Source: Euglena gracilis
Taxonomy: Eukaryota; Euglenozoa; Euglenophyceae; Euglenales; Euglenaceae
Assembly: GCA_900893395.1 (NCBI GenBank)
Contig: CAAHFI011777180.1
Coordinates: 1 to 25,674, forward strand
Length of the DNA: 25,674 bases
Direction of reading: 5' to 3'
Below, one piece after another: positions 16,741 to 25,006 of the stretch; the stretch's first letter is position 1, and the number at the start of each line of letters is the position of its first letter. Both the position numbers and the translations under genes were made by a program. The notes under the pieces are model-generated. The model was not told the DNA's origin and did not search any database. It saw only the letters and a list, made by a program, of their open reading frames with translations.

Positions 16741-17200
16741 CCCTGCGTTAGTCAAGCGGACAAAGGGCCGGCTTCGATCGATATCATCTTCTGGACGCGC
16801 GGGTTCGAGTCCCGAAGAGCTAAACTCCGAGTCGGGAGTGCACGGCACTTGAACCAGCCATGGCATACGGCGCTGCCAAGTGGGGTAAGGAATGGCCGCC
16901 GTACGGCGGGAAGCTCCGATGGCGCCGAGGTGGAAATCAGCAACCAGAGGCTCGACCCTGGCGTGCCTGATGGGTAAGGGCCGGTGAACCATCGGTTCAC
17001 CTGCGGTTGCCTACCTGACGTGTCACGATTAAACCATTGAAGCTTCGGCCGAGCAGTGACACCAAGGATAAGTAACCCCTATCAAGCACGCCATCGCCAA
17101 GCATCAGGAGCTGAGGCAATGGATGGAGGACTTCGAGTGCCTCGAACCCTAGGGCTAATGCCCCCTGGTGGAGTGTAGCTCCACAGGCAAGAAAGTGAAA
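16741..17200 (+). mobile_element. tRNA-derived SINE (probable)
   Basis: An internal Pol III promoter is visible: A-box-like TTAGTCAAGCGG (16748-16759) and an exact B box GGTTCGAGTCC (16802-16812), inside a GCGGGTTCGAGTCCCG T-arm stem. Spacing fits a tRNA head with a long variable arm (Leu/Ser type). The body that follows is not tRNA-like and contains two perfect inverted repeats: CCGCCGTACGGCGG (16896-16909) and GGTGAACC-ATC-GGTTCACC (16983-17001). No LINE-like tail, poly(A) or flanking duplications were fixed, so the right end is approximate. Family not identified. Confidence 0.65.
17160..17171 (-). promoter_or_regulatory. CTCF-core-like sequence
   Basis: GCCCCCTGGTGG here reads CCACCAGGGGGC on the minus strand, an exact match to the core of the bilaterian CTCF site, near the presumed end of the SINE. 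SINEs spread CTCF sites in some animals. A 12-base match in GC-rich DNA can arise by chance, so binding is only a possibility. Confidence 0.3.
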
Positions 17201-17419
17201 TGATGAATTACTGCTCTGAGATTCTCTCTTTGTCTTTTGACTAACCATAGTATTGAGTATAGCCGGGCCGTAGCCAGATTATAGGCCGTAGCCCATTGTA
17301 TCTGGTACACAGTGCCATGGCAGAATGACTGCCTGGTACACATCCGGATCACAAGTTGTCCGGCGCGTTATTTTTCGTCTTTGGGGAGGCAGTCAATGAA
17401 TTACATCTTGATCACCTCG
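17201..17419. other. No gene recognised; short direct repeats
   Basis: GGCCGTAGCC occurs twice near 17,264 and 17,283, and CTGGTACACA twice near 17,303 and 17,333. Nothing else supported. Confidence 0.4.
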
Positions 17420-17755
17420 GGGTTCCTGTTTGGGGGAGGGGCAGCCACGGTTCGCAATTTTCGGTTGTCCAGCTGCTTTGGCTGCTCCTTCTTGAAGGTC
17501 TCCAGCGCAGTTCTTCTTTGAAATAACCCATCTTTCATTGAATTCCTCCCAAAAGTTCAACAATTTCTGAATGAGCGTTCTGTACGAGCGTCTTTTTATG
17601 CATAATTTTAATTGATTGATTGACCTTCTTCTTCTAATTCTCAGGTGTATGTAGTTCCTTTCTTCTGTGCGTCGAAGGCCAGATTAAGAGTCAGCCACAA
17701 CGGCAAAAATGGCAATAAGCAGGGACTCCTAACCCAACGACTCACAGTTTCCCAC
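17420..17755 (-). mobile_element. DIRS-like element E, 5' leader and start of gag-like part only
   Basis: Read on the minus strand from 17,755, the sequence GGGTTAGGAGTCCC, GCTTATTGCC, TTTTTGCC, GGCTGACTC and CCTTCGACGCACAGAAGAAAG follows the leader of element C in this window (GGGTTAGGAGGTCCC ... CCTTCGACACCCAGAAGAAAG) base for base in order. It is followed near 17.5 kb by a Lys/Gln-rich stretch (FKKEQPKQLDNRKLR) like a gag-like start. It begins where element B ends, in the same orientation. The rest of E is not visible. Confidence 0.55.
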
Positions 17756-17766
17756 TCACCCCAGGG

Positions 17767-18110
17767 AGACCGAGAGGGGAGGAAGGGAAACCGAGGGCGA
17801 AGCACAAACACCAAGTGAGGTCACGCCTTTTTTGCCGGCTGTTTGAACATGAATGTCTTTGGGTAAGTTAGGCCTTTCTCCTTCAGTGCTGCAATTTTAC
17901 CGGAGTTGGCTGCCTCGTCGCTCCGGCGTGGACGATTACTAGGGGGAGTCCCCTTCCTGGAGCACCCCCCCCCGAGGATCGTTTTCTCTTTTGGGAGGGT
18001 AGGGTGGGCTTACTTGGTGTTTGTGCTTCGCCCTCGGTGTCCCTTTCTCCCCTCTCGGTATGCCCCAGGGGACTGCGAGACACCTCGGGCTCCGCACTTC
18101 CCTCACGTGA
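17767..18110 (-). repeat. Element B 3' inverted repeat / internal complementary region
   Basis: Arms at about 17767-17819 and 18009-18060 are inverted copies sharing CCCTCGGTGTCCC/GGGAAACCGAGGG and CACTTGGTGTTTGTGCTTCG. Between them CCGGAGTTGGCTG and TTTTTGCCGGCTGTTTG resemble the leader of element C/D. Beyond the outer arm, GACACCTCGGGCTCCGCACTT (18,082 region, split here in reading) mirrors the 5' tip seen in C. Confidence 0.7.
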
Positions 18111-18189
18111 GGTCGACTGTGTACCCCCCGGGGGCGGCGGCTCTGCCAAAACATTTTAATATCAAGGCGTGCTCCAAGTTTTCTTGGGC

Positions 18190-19010
18190 ACCCAACCTTT
18201 GTTAGTGTGAGCAAAAGGCTTCCACACTTTTCCACTGACCAATTTCACAAACCAACTCTGAGCTCAAACCCAATTGTTTCATCATGTTGACTCCTGTCCC
18301 CCTGGTGGAGTGCGGCCTTAAACACAGGAATCAATCCCAAATTCATTTGTGGGGGCCACATACTCCTTTAGAAGGTGAAAAGGAGAGATTTGGGTGATTT
18401 CTGGTGATGAAACCATTCTTTCCCATTTTGCCGTTTTTTGACCTTTTCTGTTAATTTTTACAAAAGGAGTTGAGCCGGGTAAACTTGCAGAACGTTTCAT
18501 TTCTAGTAAATCTGAAGATCTGAGCAACATTAAAAGTCGACACACAAGAATGAGTCGTAAACGTAAGTGTGACAGGTTGTTCCTCGGTGCATCAAATGGA
18601 ACTGCTGCCAGATGCCTCAGCAGAGGCCATGGATCCCAGAAAGCACCATATTTTTGGACATTCTTATTCCACGCTTTTTTATATGGTGTCAGCAGGGGGT
18701 GAAGCCTCAATTTTCCCCCAACCCCTGGGAAAATTAAGACACCTGAGTAGGCATTTCTGGCCTGTGAAGGAGAAATCTGAACAATTGTACCACAGCATCT
18801 GCAATTTCATCGGATGATGCTTGGTGGGCGGGACCACTCTTTGTTGAAGAATGTTCCCGGGATGCTTAAACCCACTCTGATACCTTTTCAGACTGAGATT
18901 TTCTCCTTATAAAATCATCAAAGGATGAAGATTGAATTTTTATCCCCTGTGAAATTGACCTGAGCAGATCAGGCAGAGGAGGGGCCACCTGGGAGGTGGC
19001 ATTTTTTCTC
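18190..19010 (-). pseudogene. Element B tyrosine recombinase
   Basis: Minus-strand blocks LLVRKNATSQVAPPLPDLL, PYKKAWNKNVQKYGAFWDP and LMLLRSSDLLEMKRS (with the Arg of the first recombinase box) are followed by the HSTR motif at 18312-18301 and a GQWK block. This aligns with the same blocks in A and C. Broken. Confidence 0.75.
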
Positions 19011-19049
19011 ACCAACAGTTTTGGAACATTCCTGGGTAAGGGTTCACCT

Positions 19050-19395
19050 TGACACATGGTGTGTGTGGGGCCTTCAGATTTATTAATAGGGGCCACCATG
19101 GTGCTGAAGCCCAAAAGGGGATCACCATCAAAACTTTGCTTTGGGAAAAGCTGCAGCCTGGCCAGGAGTTTTTGAATGATGGACCAGGGGGTGTTGGAAT
19201 AGAGCCCCCTCAGGTTCTGCAGTGAAAACTGCAGGGCATCTGTTGCCTTGCAATCCCAATGGGGCCACCTGGTCACAAAATCTGCTAGCTTTTCGTTTCC
19301 TGGAGAGGCAAAAAGGCCCGTCTGGAGGGTGGTGAATGGTTGATAATTTTTTACCAGATGCTGAAACAATCTTTTGCCCAAGGAGTGATCCCCCC
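19050..19395 (-). pseudogene. Element B methyltransferase-like domain
   Basis: TGLFASPGNEKLADFVTRW, then LRGLYSNTPWSIIQKLLARL, with NTPW at 19195-19184 in the place of NPPW, and FDGDPLLGFSTMVAPINK. Same domain as in A and C. Confidence 0.75.
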
Positions 19396-19429
19396 TGTCT
19401 TGTCCCCACCTGCTGAGGGGGTCTGTCAG

Positions 19430-19780
19430 GCATTGCTGGAGGGAACCCACTTTACCTCCAGGGTGACATTGTTTTTGATCAGCCAGTGGAAGAATGGCGA
19501 CAAAATTTTGTTGAAGGGGTTATTTCTTCCCCCCCCCCCCATTTGCTTAAGTAAGAAAAGATTACCTGATTGTCTACACACAGGCAAACTCTGTTGTTTG
19601 CTTTTTGCCAGGGCTCTGACTGTGTTTGTGGCAGCCAGGAGCTCTTTTACAGTTATGTTTAGAGATTGTTTTTCACTCCAGCGCTCCTGGATGAACTGGC
19701 CTGATGTTGGGTTCAGCCCGCCACCAGCCCTGAGTGCTGCTGTCTGAGTGCAAGAGTTTTGATTGTTTTTGCACAAATGG
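19430..19780 (-). pseudogene. Element B RNase H domain
   Basis: HSDSSTQGWW supplies an acidic active-site position, followed by NITVKELLAATNTVRALAK and ending LEVKWVPSSNA. It matches the HSDSSTHAWG ... INVKELSAVISTVQSL block in C. Confidence 0.75.
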
Positions 19781-19789
19781 TCTTCCTGA

Positions 19790-19972
19790 CCAATTTCCTA
19801 GTAAATCTTTTACTTTTTTCAGTTCCTCTTTTATGTCCTGGGACATGGGGTGAGGTGACCCCCAAGGGTCCTGGGAATGCTCTTCAAGAAAATTCGAGAG
19901 CATGGTGGCGAAGGCCGTTAAAAAGGGCAGGGCCAGCATATTAGCCGTGATTTTTCCCAAAATGGCAGCCAC
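19790..19972 (-). pseudogene. Element B RT thumb-type block
   Basis: MAAILGKITANMLALPFLTAF followed by IKEELKKVKDLLGNW corresponds to AAILGQIRCNLMALPFLRAF and IKEQLREIKILLDSW in element C, the helical region after the RT palm. Confidence 0.75.
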
Positions 19973-20239
19973 CTACCATTTTAGTGCACACACCTGGGAT
20001 CCCTTGGGCCTGTGTCGTTGGCCAGGCCACTGTGGGTCCTGCCATTTGGGTCCTGCTGCAGCCCACTGTGGGGCAGGTGGGGTTCTGGGGTTTTCCCCTT
20101 CCCTGAGGCTGCTGAGGCAGCTGGGCAGGGCTTAGCTCTGCCTGTGCCTTTTCCTCCTTTCTTGCAGCCCCCTTTTCCATGTCCATCTCCAAAGGTTGGC
20201 CATCCTCCTTTTCCTTTTCCATACTTCTTGAACTTGAAT

Positions 20240-20900
20240 CTTCAACCTGGGGAAAGTAAAATACATGACATTCCCAGCTCGGAACGGCCAGTGGTGGAGG
20301 GGGAGGCATTTGAAAAAACTTTAGGGTTGAAGAAACCACCTTTGGCTTTGTTGATCTTCTCCACCTCTTGTTCAATCTTCGGACCCTCGGTACTGAACTG
20401 CTTCTGCTCCTTCTGTTCCACTGAAGCCTTGTTGCGTTCTTCCACCAACCACCTTTCCAGTTCCAATAACAAGTAGAAGATCTGCTGGCTCAGCACAACC
20501 TTGTCAGCTTGTACCCCTTCATCAATCAATACATACATTCTCGAAAAACCACCGAGGCCTGCTTTTCGGACAGCTCAAACGACGACCCCATCTCGACCTC
20601 GCACGCGAGGGCCAGCGAGAAGAGCCATGCTTCGTTGTAGTGGTTGATCGAGGCCGCCACCATCGCTTCTCCACTTAGTTGTTCCACCGCCACCGCGCAC
20701 CCTGTCGTAGTCCATTGGGGGAGTACCCCAAGAGCCTTCGCCACGCAGCTGGTGACACTTTCTTTTGACGCGACGAAAAGGGCAACGGCAGCTCCCTTCG
20801 ATAGGAAAACACCATCGTACAGTGATTGTATCTCGCCAGGGTCTGCCGCCGAGATAAACTGCACCAGCACTTCTGCCATGGGGCGATTAATAGCACCCAA
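20240..20900 (-). pseudogene. Element B gag-like part
   Basis: About 220 residues upstream of the enzymatic domains on the same strand: GAINRPMAEVLVQFISAADP, ASINHYNEAWLFSLALACEV, ELSEKQASVVFRECMYVLI, VLSQQIFYLLLELERWLVEE, then a charged EQKEQKQFSTEGPKIEQEVE tail. Mostly helical, as expected for an ORF1 structural (gag-like) protein. No zinc knuckle is seen. It ends beside element C's 5' tip, so its N-terminal side is not visible. Identity as gag is by position. Confidence 0.6.
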
Positions 20901-20914
20901 CCCCGGCTAAATAA

Positions 20915-21045
20915 GGACACCTCGGGCTGCGCACTTTGCCATTGTGAGGCCATTCCTTGCTCGCCGGCGGTTTGTTGTGTTGTTCTTCGCTGCACTGGGT
21001 TAGGAGGTCCCGCTTAGTGCCTTTTTTCGCCGGAGTTGGCTGATT
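20915..21045 (+). repeat. Element C 5' terminal leader repeat
   Basis: 20,940-21,041 (CATTGTGAGGCCATTCC ... CCGGAGTTGGCT) is the reverse complement, with small differences, of 24,774-24,873. The first 25 bases mirror 24,532-24,565. A related leader is found in D and, on the minus strand, in E. Confidence 0.8.
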
Positions 21046-21189
21046 CCTAACTTCCCCTTCGACACCCAGAAGAAAGTAAAAGAGTTCACGAACGAAGAAA
21101 AACCAAGAAAAGAAGTCAATATCAAGTCAATATCCAGAAGGACACGAACCAGACGAAGAGCAATTGATAATTCAATTATCAACTTTCAA

Positions 21190-21475
21190 TTTCGACCCAC
21201 AGTGGCCACCAAGAAGCTAAGGAACCAGCAGGGTGGACCCACAGTGCCACCAAGAAGCTAAGGAAGCAGCTGGAGAAATCCCCCGAGGGACCCACAGAGG
21301 CCCTCTGCCAAGAAAGGGGGAAATGGGGACCCACAGTGGCCCCTTTCACGACCCAGCCTCAGGAGGACAAGGGACCCACAGTGGCCCTCTTGGCGGGAGG
21401 GGCAGGAACCCCTCCTACATTTATTTCTCAATTCTCGATCAATCAATCAAGGGGGGGACCCACAGAGGCCCGCCT
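21190..21475 (+). repeat. Six-copy GACCCACAG-GGCC repeat in element C
   Basis: GGACCCACAG[TA]GGCC-type words recur at about 21,196, 21,235, 21,288, 21,328, 21,370 and 21,458, mostly 40-53 bp apart. In one frame they encode GTH[RS]GP[LFP] (four copies), in another DPQWP. The repeats lie where gag would be in related elements. Confidence 0.75.
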
Positions 21476-22019
21476 ATGGTATGCCAACAACCAACCACAT
21501 CAACATGGAGAAGACCAGATAGGCCAAACAGGGGCATTATGCCCTATGGTGTGTCTCCCAACAACAAGACCATCCAGAGAGGTGAGCAGAGAGGGAGAGA
21601 GTGCATGCACATCCCCCCACAAAAAAATTTTTTTCCAAGGGCCCAAGCCCTAGGGGACCTAGGGCTGCAATGTCCAACACCCCCAACCCAGCCGCCCCAG
21701 AATCATCTGGTCCAAAAAATAAATTCAATGGACGAAATATGGGGAGACACCCCCCTCCATCAAAGGCTGCAAAAGAGCGTGAAATGGTGGACAAAAAATG
21801 CCCCCCCAACAACATGACAACTAATCAAGGATGGCATTCAACCCCCTTAGGTAAACCCACCAAAATTGTCCACCCACCCATAACCCAGGGCAAATTTGAA
21901 CCTGCACCAAGCAGAAAAAACACTGCTGTATGACGAAAAATCTGGATCCGTAAAGAGGGTGAGGGATTCAACCACCCAGCACCTAATCCCCTGGATTCTG
22001 ATTTCGAAACCAGAGGGGG

Positions 22020-22720
22020 GGGCAGACAAAATGGAGACTAATAAGCGATTGCAGGGAAATAAATCAACGACTCCAAGTGAAACCTTTCAAGCTGGGTCAC
22101 ATCCAGCACATCTTTCCAGTTTTGGAAAAAGGCAACTGGGCAGCAAAAATAGACCTAAAGGATGCTTACTTCCACATCCCAGTGAGCCAGGCCCTAAGGC
22201 CCTTTCTAAGACATCAGGCGGGGGGCAGACCTGGAAATTAGAGGCAGGCTGTTTTGGCCTAAATGTAATGCCCCAAATTTTTATGTCAGTAATGAAGACA
22301 TTCGAAAAGCTGCGGAGAAAAAGGACATCCAGGTATTTATTCACCTGGACGGCATTTTACCGGTGGCCCCAACACAAAACATCTTTCAAAATCACCTGAA
22401 CACAGTGGTCAGCGATATAATCAAATCAGCACTCAAAATCAATGTAAAAAAGTCCACCCTGCAGCCAACCCAAGTCGTAAATCGTCTTGGGTTTCAGCTA
22501 AACTTCCAAGAGGGAAAATTAGAGTTGCCCCCACCCAGAAAATAAAAACAGTAAAAAGGGAGCTGGGAAAAATAGTGAAAAAAGATTACATGTCAAAAAG
22601 CCAACTGGCTGCCATTTTGGGCCAAATCAGATGCAACCTAATGGCCTTGCCCTTTCTAAGGGCCTTTAGGGATGCCCCGGTAAATTTTAGGTGGAAAATT
22701 CCACAGCCCCCTGGGACTCA
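22020..22720 (+). pseudogene. Element C reverse transcriptase
   Basis: KIDLKDAYFHI near 22,150, the LQPTQVVNRLGFQLNFQEGK block near 22,460-22,520, and LAAILGQIRCNLMALPFLRA near 22,605-22,665 give palm, post-palm and thumb in order. Broken. Confidence 0.8.
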
Positions 22721-22814
22721 AAACACCTCATTTTCCAAAAGAATAAAGGAACAATTAAGAGAAATAAAAATTCTGCTGGACTCCTGGGGGGAAGACTCTT
22801 CCCCCAAAGTGCAA

Positions 22815-23170
22815 CCAGGGAGTTGCACTCAGACAGCAGTACCCATGCCTGGGGGAGGGGGCTGGACATTCGAACAGGCAAAATTGTGCAAGAATGTTGG
22901 AGGGAAAACTCTATTTTGCACATAAACGTCAAAGAATTAAGTGCAGTAATAAGCACAGTTCAAAGCCTCAGCCAGCCAGGGGAAACTGTGTCCCTGTCAG
23001 TGGACAATCAAGTCATTTACTATTACTTAACAAAGGGGGGGGGGGCAGAAAGGACCCTTTCAATTCCATGCTAAGACCTTTCTTCAAATGGTGCATGGAG
23101 CAACAACATAAACCTGCAAGTAAAGTGGGTCCCCTCCAAGGAGTGCCTGGCAGACCACATAAGCAGGTGG
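22815..23170 (+). pseudogene. Element C RNase H domain
   Basis: HSDSSTHAWGRGLDIRTGK, INVKELSAVISTVQSL and SLSVDNQVIYYYLTKGG carry the acidic positions of RNase H and match A (LHVDNQVAVSYLTKLGG). Confidence 0.8.
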
Positions 23171-23229
23171 GAAATGGACAGAGGGGATTACTCCCAGGAC
23201 CCCCAACTTTTTCAATGGCTGAGGCAGCA

Positions 23230-23565
23230 GTTCAAAAATTGCATCACCCTGAAAACAGACCTTTTTGCCTCACCAGGAAACAAAAAACTGCCACAATTTG
23301 TTGTCAGGTGGCCCCACTGGGGAGCCACAGCAGAATATGCATTACAATGTCCACTGGACAACATGGGGGGCCTTTATGCAAACCCCCCCTGGTCTGTAAT
23401 CCAAAAATTTCTCCCCAGATTAAAAATGTTTACACGGGCCAAAGTTTTGATGGTCACCCCCAACTGTGATTCAGCCACATGGTGGCCCCAGTTAATAAAA
23501 ATGAACGTTCCAGTGACCGCCTTCCTGAAAATCACCCACTACATGGGTATGTTCACCAATTGCAA
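23230..23565 (+). pseudogene. Element C methyltransferase-like domain
   Basis: TDLFASPGNKKLPQFVVRW, GGLYANPPWSVIQKFLPRL with NPPW at 23381-23392, and ATWWPQLIKMNVPV. Same block as A and B; well preserved locally. Confidence 0.8.
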
Positions 23566-23574
23566 GGGGTAAAA

Positions 23575-24480
23575 AATGCCACCCCCCAGGTGGCCCCTAC
23601 TTTGCATGATTTTCTCAGGAAAATTCTGGAGGGGAAACCAGTACAAAATTTAACCATTAACGATTTCCTGGGCAGAAACCCCAGCTTAAAGCGTTATCAA
23701 AGCGCTTTTACGCTTTCATGGGTAATTTTGGACAAAAAGGGGGTACCCCCCCCTGAAGCCACCACTGACCAAGTGGTTGACGCTTTAATTCGACTGTTTC
23801 AATTTTCAATGGCCCAAGCACGCAATGCATACAGTGCTATTGATCCCTGGCTTTGGAGGCCTGAGGTTCCATGCCATGTTGGCACCTTATAAAAGGCTTT
23901 GGAACGAAAATTTGGAGAAATATGTTGCATTCTGGGATCCCCTCCCAATCCTCCTGGAGCTGGCACAGTCCCCCCCTGCCCTCTGATATATGTACATTGC
24001 GTACACAAATCATTTTCTGTTCACGAATCCTCTGTTTATACAGAAGTTCTGATTTGGCACAGGTCCAAAGAACCACCAGTGTGTTGGGGGGTGCACCCTA
24101 GATCAAAATTAAACGTAAAGGGCAAAAACTCCATAAGTGGGAGCGAGTTGTCTCCATTCCCCAATGCCCCCAAATAAGTCCCTTTCATTTAATGATGTCT
24201 CATGTGACAGCAACACGTTTCTTTGTGAAACCTGGGGGCCCCGTTTTAATTACGTTAAAACCCCCCTAAAGCCAATTAAGGCAGACACCATTGCTTCTAT
24301 CACCAATGAATTTTTCACCAAACAGGGGGTACCCCCCCAGGTTTGGGGACCCCACTCCACAAGAGGGGCAGGGGTTGGTTTACTCAAAAAATTGGGCCTT
24401 ACTGCCCAAGAAGTTTGTGAAATTGGTCAGTGGAAGGGGGTGGAGGCTTTCACAGCCCACTATCAAAGACTTGGAGCCCA
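23575..24480 (+). pseudogene. Element C tyrosine recombinase
   Basis: NATPQVAPTLHDFLRKILEG, LSWVILDKKGVPPPEATTDQ and FSMAQARNAYSAI form the N-terminal part. The catalytic part has HSTR at 24353-24364, the GQWK Trp at 24431-24433 and the Tyr of AHYQRLG at 24461-24463. Broken overall. Confidence 0.85.
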
Positions 24481-24531
24481 AGGTGCTTTGGAAGGTGCCC
24501 TGGCCCCCCTTTTTTCAGTGCACAATCTGGC

Positions 24532-24935
24532 CTCACAATGGCAAACTGCGGAGCCCGAGATGTCTCGTACTCCCTCGAGGCAAGCCGAGAAGGGTGGAAG
24601 GGACACCGAGGGCGAGACACAAAGACATTGTGAGCCCGACCCCCCCCACCCATGTAAGAAAATTTGTCTCCAAACGCCCTCGGTCAGAAGATGGGGGCCA
24701 GGGGGGGGGAGGTTGGAGGGGGACCCCCCGAGGGAAAAAGAAAGCGCCATGGTCGCCACGTCGGAGACGATGCAGCCAACTCCGGCTAGGCGGCACCAAG
24801 CGGGACGTCCTAACCCAGTGCAGCGACAAATCACACAGCAAACCGCCGGCGAGCAAGGCATGGCCTCACAATGTCTTTGTGCTTCGCCCTCGGTGTCCCT
24901 TCCTCCCTTCTCGGCTTTCCTCGAGGGAGTACGAG
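24532..24935 (+). repeat. Element C internal complementary region
   Basis: Arms 24564-24634 and 24865-24935, both 71 nt, are inverted copies (CTCGTACTCCCTCGAGG ... against ...CCTCGAGGGAGTACGAG) with the GACACCGAGGGCGA core. Between them 24,774-24,873 mirrors the 5' leader at 20,940-21,041, and 24,532-24,565 mirrors the 5' tip. Confidence 0.85.
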
Positions 24936-25006
24936 CACTAAAGGGGGAAGCCCTCACCTCCTACAAACGTCCGCATTCAAACAGCTGGCAAACAGCCCGC
25001 GGTGTC

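Larger units (their letters stand above)
17756..20914 (-). mobile_element. DIRS-like retrotransposon B (broken)
   Basis: On the minus strand, in order: gag-like part (20,900 to about 20,240), RT thumb-type block, RNase H, methyltransferase-like domain, tyrosine recombinase, then the 3' inverted-repeat region. It meets the 5' tip of element C at about 20,915. Its order and repeats match A and C, and its coding sequence is closer to C than to A (for example LFASPGN in both). Fossil; about ten breaks and not complete. Confidence 0.8.
20915..25006 (+). mobile_element. DIRS-like retrotransposon C (broken, both ends visible)
   Basis: Begins with GGACACCTCGGGCTGCGCAC at about 20,915 and ends with a mirrored tip, GGCAAACAGCCCG-GGTGTCC-like, at about 25,006. 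Parts: leader, tandem-repeat region, RT, RNase H, methyltransferase-like domain, tyrosine recombinase, internal complementary region. Length about 4.1 kb, near the usual range for DIRS-like elements. No long gag-like frame like B's is recognised. About ten breaks. It lies beside B's gag-like part with no visible target duplication, as expected for tyrosine-recombinase integration. Confidence 0.8.

Noticed and set aside
16741-16820. Functional tRNA gene
   Set aside because: A and B boxes are present, but no complete cloverleaf with paired acceptor stem follows; a SINE head fits better.
16738-17000. Minus-strand open frames over the SINE
   Set aside because: The RDSNPR word is just the translated B box, a common artefact of tRNA-derived repeats.
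24463-24957. Open frames on both strands across element C's 3' repeats
   Set aside because: They read through the inverted arms of the internal complementary region, which is noncoding structure.
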